This document shows positions 62,031 through 64,000 of a stretch of 64,000 bases of DNA, in pieces. The position numbers were made by a program, and so were the translations under genes. The stretch comes from Marivita sp046592965 (GTDB taxonomy: Bacteria > Pseudomonadota > Alphaproteobacteria > Rhodobacterales > Rhodobacteraceae), in assembly GCF_046592965.1 (NCBI RefSeq), contig NZ_JBISBV010000001.1:124001-188000 (forward strand). The letters are read 5' to 3'. A model generated the notes under the pieces. The model saw nothing but the letters and a program-made list of their open reading frames with translations, ran no database searches and had not been told where the DNA came from. Positions within the stretch are counted from its first letter, which is position 1, and each line of letters begins with the position of its first letter.

Positions 62031-62783
62031 TCAGATCTTCCAGCCGGAGTGAAGACAGGCGATGCCCATGCTCAAATTGCGGTACTTCGCGTTCTCGAAT
62101 CCCGCGCTGCGCACCATGCCCAGGAATGTTTCCTGATCGGGAAACTTGCGGATCGATTCGACCAGATATTGATAGCTGTCGCGATCGTTGGCGATGGCCT
62201 TCCCCAACCGCGGAATGATGTTGAAGGAATAAAGATCGTAGACCGTCTGCATCATGTCGTTGGGGATCTGGCTGAATTCCAAGACCATCAAGCGCCCTCC
62301 GGGTCGCAACACGCGAAACGCCTCGTTCAGCGCCTCTTGCGGGCGCGTGACGTTACGGATGCCGAAAGAAATGGTGTAGACGTCGAAGGTGTTGTCCTGA
62401 AACGGCAGGTGCATCGCGTCGCCCACGACCCAGTCAAGGCTATCGTTCATTGCTGCGGCTTCTGCGCGTTTGCGGCCCTCGACAAGCATCGGCTCGGTCA
62501 GGTCCAAAACGGTGGCGTGGCCGCGCCCGGCGCGTTTCAGATACCGGAACGAAATGTCACCCGTTCCCCCCGCGACGTCCAACAGCTTTTGCCCCGCACG
62601 CGGTGCCAGCCAATCCATCATGGCGTCTTTCCACAACCGGTGGATACCAAGCGACATCGCGTCGTTCATCACATCGTATTTCGACGCGACAGAGCTGAAC
62701 ACGCCCTGCACACGGCCCGCTTTTTCGCCTTCAGGCACATCCTGAAATCCGAAATGCGTGGTTGTTTTGATTTCGTCTGCCAT
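62031..62783 (-). CDS. ubiE: UbiE, ubiquinone/menaquinone methyltransferase
   Basis: 250 residues; SAM-binding motif LLDVAGGTGDISF (about 67-79), the UbiE signature YDVMNDAMSLGIHRLWKD (about 35-52), and FGIRNVTRPQEALNEAFRVL (about 144-165). It C-methylates the ring in ubiquinone synthesis. It is coupled to ubiB and diverges from mutM with 85 bases between starts. Confidence 0.97.
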   Translation of the reverse strand: MADEIKTTTHFGFQDVPEGEKAGRVQGVFSSVASKYDVMNDAMSLGIHRLWKDAMMDWLAPRAGQKLLDVAGGTGDISFRYLKRAGRGHATVLDLTEPMLVEGRKRAEAAAMNDSLDWVVGDAMHLPFQDNTFDVYTISFGIRNVTRPQEALNEAFRVLRPGGRLMVLEFSQIPNDMMQTVYDLYSFNIIPRLGKAIANDRDSYQYLVESIRKFPDQETFLGMVRSAGFENAKYRNLSMGIACLHSGWKI

Positions 62784-62868
62784 AAGCCTTGTCGTTTTGT
62801 CTGCCAGACTTTCTTATAGAGCGCCCACACCGCGTTACAATGCGACGACACAAGTCAGGATAGCCCAA

Positions 62869-63720
62869 ATGCCCGAATTGCCAGAAGTTGAGACGGTTCG
62901 ACGCGGCCTGGCCCCGGCGATGGAGGGCGCCGTGATTTCCAAGGCGGAGGTGAACCGCACGGATCTGCGCTGGCCGTTTCCGCAAAACATGGCAGAACGA
63001 CTTGCCGGTACGCGGGTTCTGTATCTGCGCCGTCGGTCGAAATACCTCCTTGCCGATCTCGACAGCGGCGAAACCGCGCTGATCCATCTTGGCATGTCGG
63101 GCAGGATGCTGGTGTCTGGCGATCCGCTGGGGCAATTCGTGCACGATCATCCTGCTGCGCAAAAGCATGACCATGTGGTATTGTACATGGACAACGGCGC
63201 ACGCATCACCTTCAACGATCCCCGCCGGTTCGGTGCGATGGACCTGTTCGCCACCAAAGAGGGCGACAGCCATCCGCTTTTGGCTTCCCTCGGGCCCGAA
63301 CCGCTTGGGAACCAGTTCGACGAAGATTACCTCGTCAACGCGCTGGCAAGGCGCAATACGCCGATGAAATCCGCCCTTCTGGATCAAAAGACCATCGCCG
63401 GTCTCGGCAACATCTATGTCTGCGAAGCGCTGTTTCGTGCCAGAATTCACCCGACGCGCCCGGCACGCCGCGTGTCGAAAGAGCGCATCTCGCGGCTTGT
63501 TCCGCTCATTCGCGACGTCCTGTCAGACGCAATCTCGGCAGGCGGTTCATCCTTGCGCGATTTCCGGCAAGCCGATGGTGAGCTTGGATATTTCCAGCAC
63601 AGCTTTGACGTGTACGGTCGCGAAGGAGACCCTTGCCGTACACCGGGTTGCCGATCATCCATACGACGGATCGTGCAGTCGGGGCGGTCGACTTTCTATT
63701 GCCCGACCTGTCAAAGATAG
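62869..63720 (+). CDS. mutM: Formamidopyrimidine-DNA glycosylase
   Basis: 283 residues from the ATG at 62869. The start is fixed by the family rule that the mature protein begins PELPEVE, in which the proline is the catalytic nucleophile and the following glutamate is also catalytic. The upstream in-frame extension has no family character. A catalytic-region lysine (RRSKYLLADL, about 55-64) and a C-terminal zinc finger (C-R-T-P-G-C at about 257-262 and C-P-T-C near the end) are present. It removes oxidised purines such as 8-oxoguanine. Confidence 0.97.
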   Translation: MPELPEVETVRRGLAPAMEGAVISKAEVNRTDLRWPFPQNMAERLAGTRVLYLRRRSKYLLADLDSGETALIHLGMSGRMLVSGDPLGQFVHDHPAAQKHDHVVLYMDNGARITFNDPRRFGAMDLFATKEGDSHPLLASLGPEPLGNQFDEDYLVNALARRNTPMKSALLDQKTIAGLGNIYVCEALFRARIHPTRPARRVSKERISRLVPLIRDVLSDAISAGGSSLRDFRQADGELGYFQHSFDVYGREGDPCRTPGCRSSIRRIVQSGRSTFYCPTCQR

Positions 63721-63785
63721 CTTGAACGCAACGGATCACATGCGTAAGGCTGCACGCCACAGATCACCGAACGGAGCCCATTCCC

Positions 63786-64000
63786 ATGGCTTATGAGACG
63801 ATTATCGTCGAAATCGAAGATCACGTTGCCACTATCAAACTCAACCGGCCCGACGCGCTCAATGCGCTCAACAGCCAGTTGCTGGGTGAATTGGCAAGTG
63901 CGCTGGAAGATGCCGACAAGAACGAGAAGGTGCGCTGCATCATTCTCACCGGTTCCGCCAAGGCGTTCGCCGCTGGCGCGGACATCAAGGAGATGTCCGA
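63786..64000 (+). CDS. Enoyl-CoA hydratase (3' end outside window)
   Basis: The first 71 codons of a crotonase-family protein from the ATG at 63786. ATIKLNRPDALNALNSQLL and FAAGADIKEM (the oxyanion-hole and CoA-binding part of the family) are visible; the catalytic second half lies beyond the window. Likely in fatty acid beta-oxidation. In many alphaproteobacteria this gene lies between mutM and rpsT/dnaA. Confidence 0.93.
   Translation, partial: MAYETIIVEIEDHVATIKLNRPDALNALNSQLLGELASALEDADKNEKVRCIILTGSAKAFAAGADIKEMS

Noticed and set aside
62758..62868. N-terminal extension of mutM
   Set aside because: The catalytic proline must be residue 2, which fixes the start at 62869.

Overview
The window is a moderately GC-rich, almost gap-free bacterial chromosome segment, most likely from an alphaproteobacterium of the order Rhodobacterales (roseobacter type). 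Pointers are the flagellin-flaF-flbT trio and alphaproteobacterial flagellar gene order, an NDUFA9-type complex I protein, the DUF1467/methylmalonyl-CoA epimerase pair, a fused TRAP permease with a TAXI binding protein, DUF6455 proteins, and ubiB-ubiE facing mutM. This assignment is inference from gene content and order, not from a search.

Region 1 (1-20.8 kb) is a surface-polysaccharide locus with a biosynthetic assembly line inside it. On the plus strand are a fused Gfo/Idh/MocA-epimerase (entering from the left) and a tyrosine-autokinase-type ATPase. On the minus strand, apparently one transcription unit, are a secreted glycoside-hydrolase-like protein, a GT2 glycosyltransferase, a MOP-family flippase, a type I PKS (KS-AT-KR-DH-ACP-TE), a second GT2, an NRPS and a Wzz-type co-polymerase. 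The NRPS carries an N-terminal formyltransferase and an adenylation domain interrupted between motifs A4 and A5 by a luciferase-like monooxygenase; its specificity residues read like a glycine code. I think this unit makes an acyl/aminoacyl part linked to an exported glycan, or a glycosylated metabolite. It is the best candidate for an undescribed system here.

Region 2 (20.8-29.3 kb) is a flagellar motor/hook block, all minus strand: motB, flgE, flgK, flgL, flgI, motA and a secreted MotC-like protein. Region 3 (29.5-44.9 kb) is housekeeping and accessory DNA: TRAP transporter, tRNA-Leu(CAG), NDUFA9-like protein, two DUF6455 proteins, an M48 peptidase, a DUF167 gene with an odd 3' end, nitroreductase, EI24 protein, DUF1467 protein, methylmalonyl-CoA epimerase, a response regulator, a hemerythrin protein, aspS and carB.

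Region 4 (44.9-60.4 kb) is the second flagellar block: flgD and a FliK-like gene; flagellin, flaF and flbT; fliI; the flgBC-fliE-fliQ-flgFGAH-fliL run; and lytic transglycosylase-flhA-fliR-flhB-fliJ-like. Together the blocks supply rod, hook, rings, filament, stator and much of the export apparatus. fliF, fliG, fliM, fliN, fliP and fliH are absent and must lie elsewhere. CtrA-like TTAA-N7-TTAA sites stand in front of most flagellar units and in front of the response regulator, suggesting common control by CtrA.

Region 5 (60.5-64 kb) holds ubiB, ubiE, mutM and the start of an enoyl-CoA hydratase, an arrangement that in many alphaproteobacteria lies beside dnaA. No CRISPR array, insertion sequence, integrase or prophage was seen, and no gene-free stretch exceeds 300 bases.
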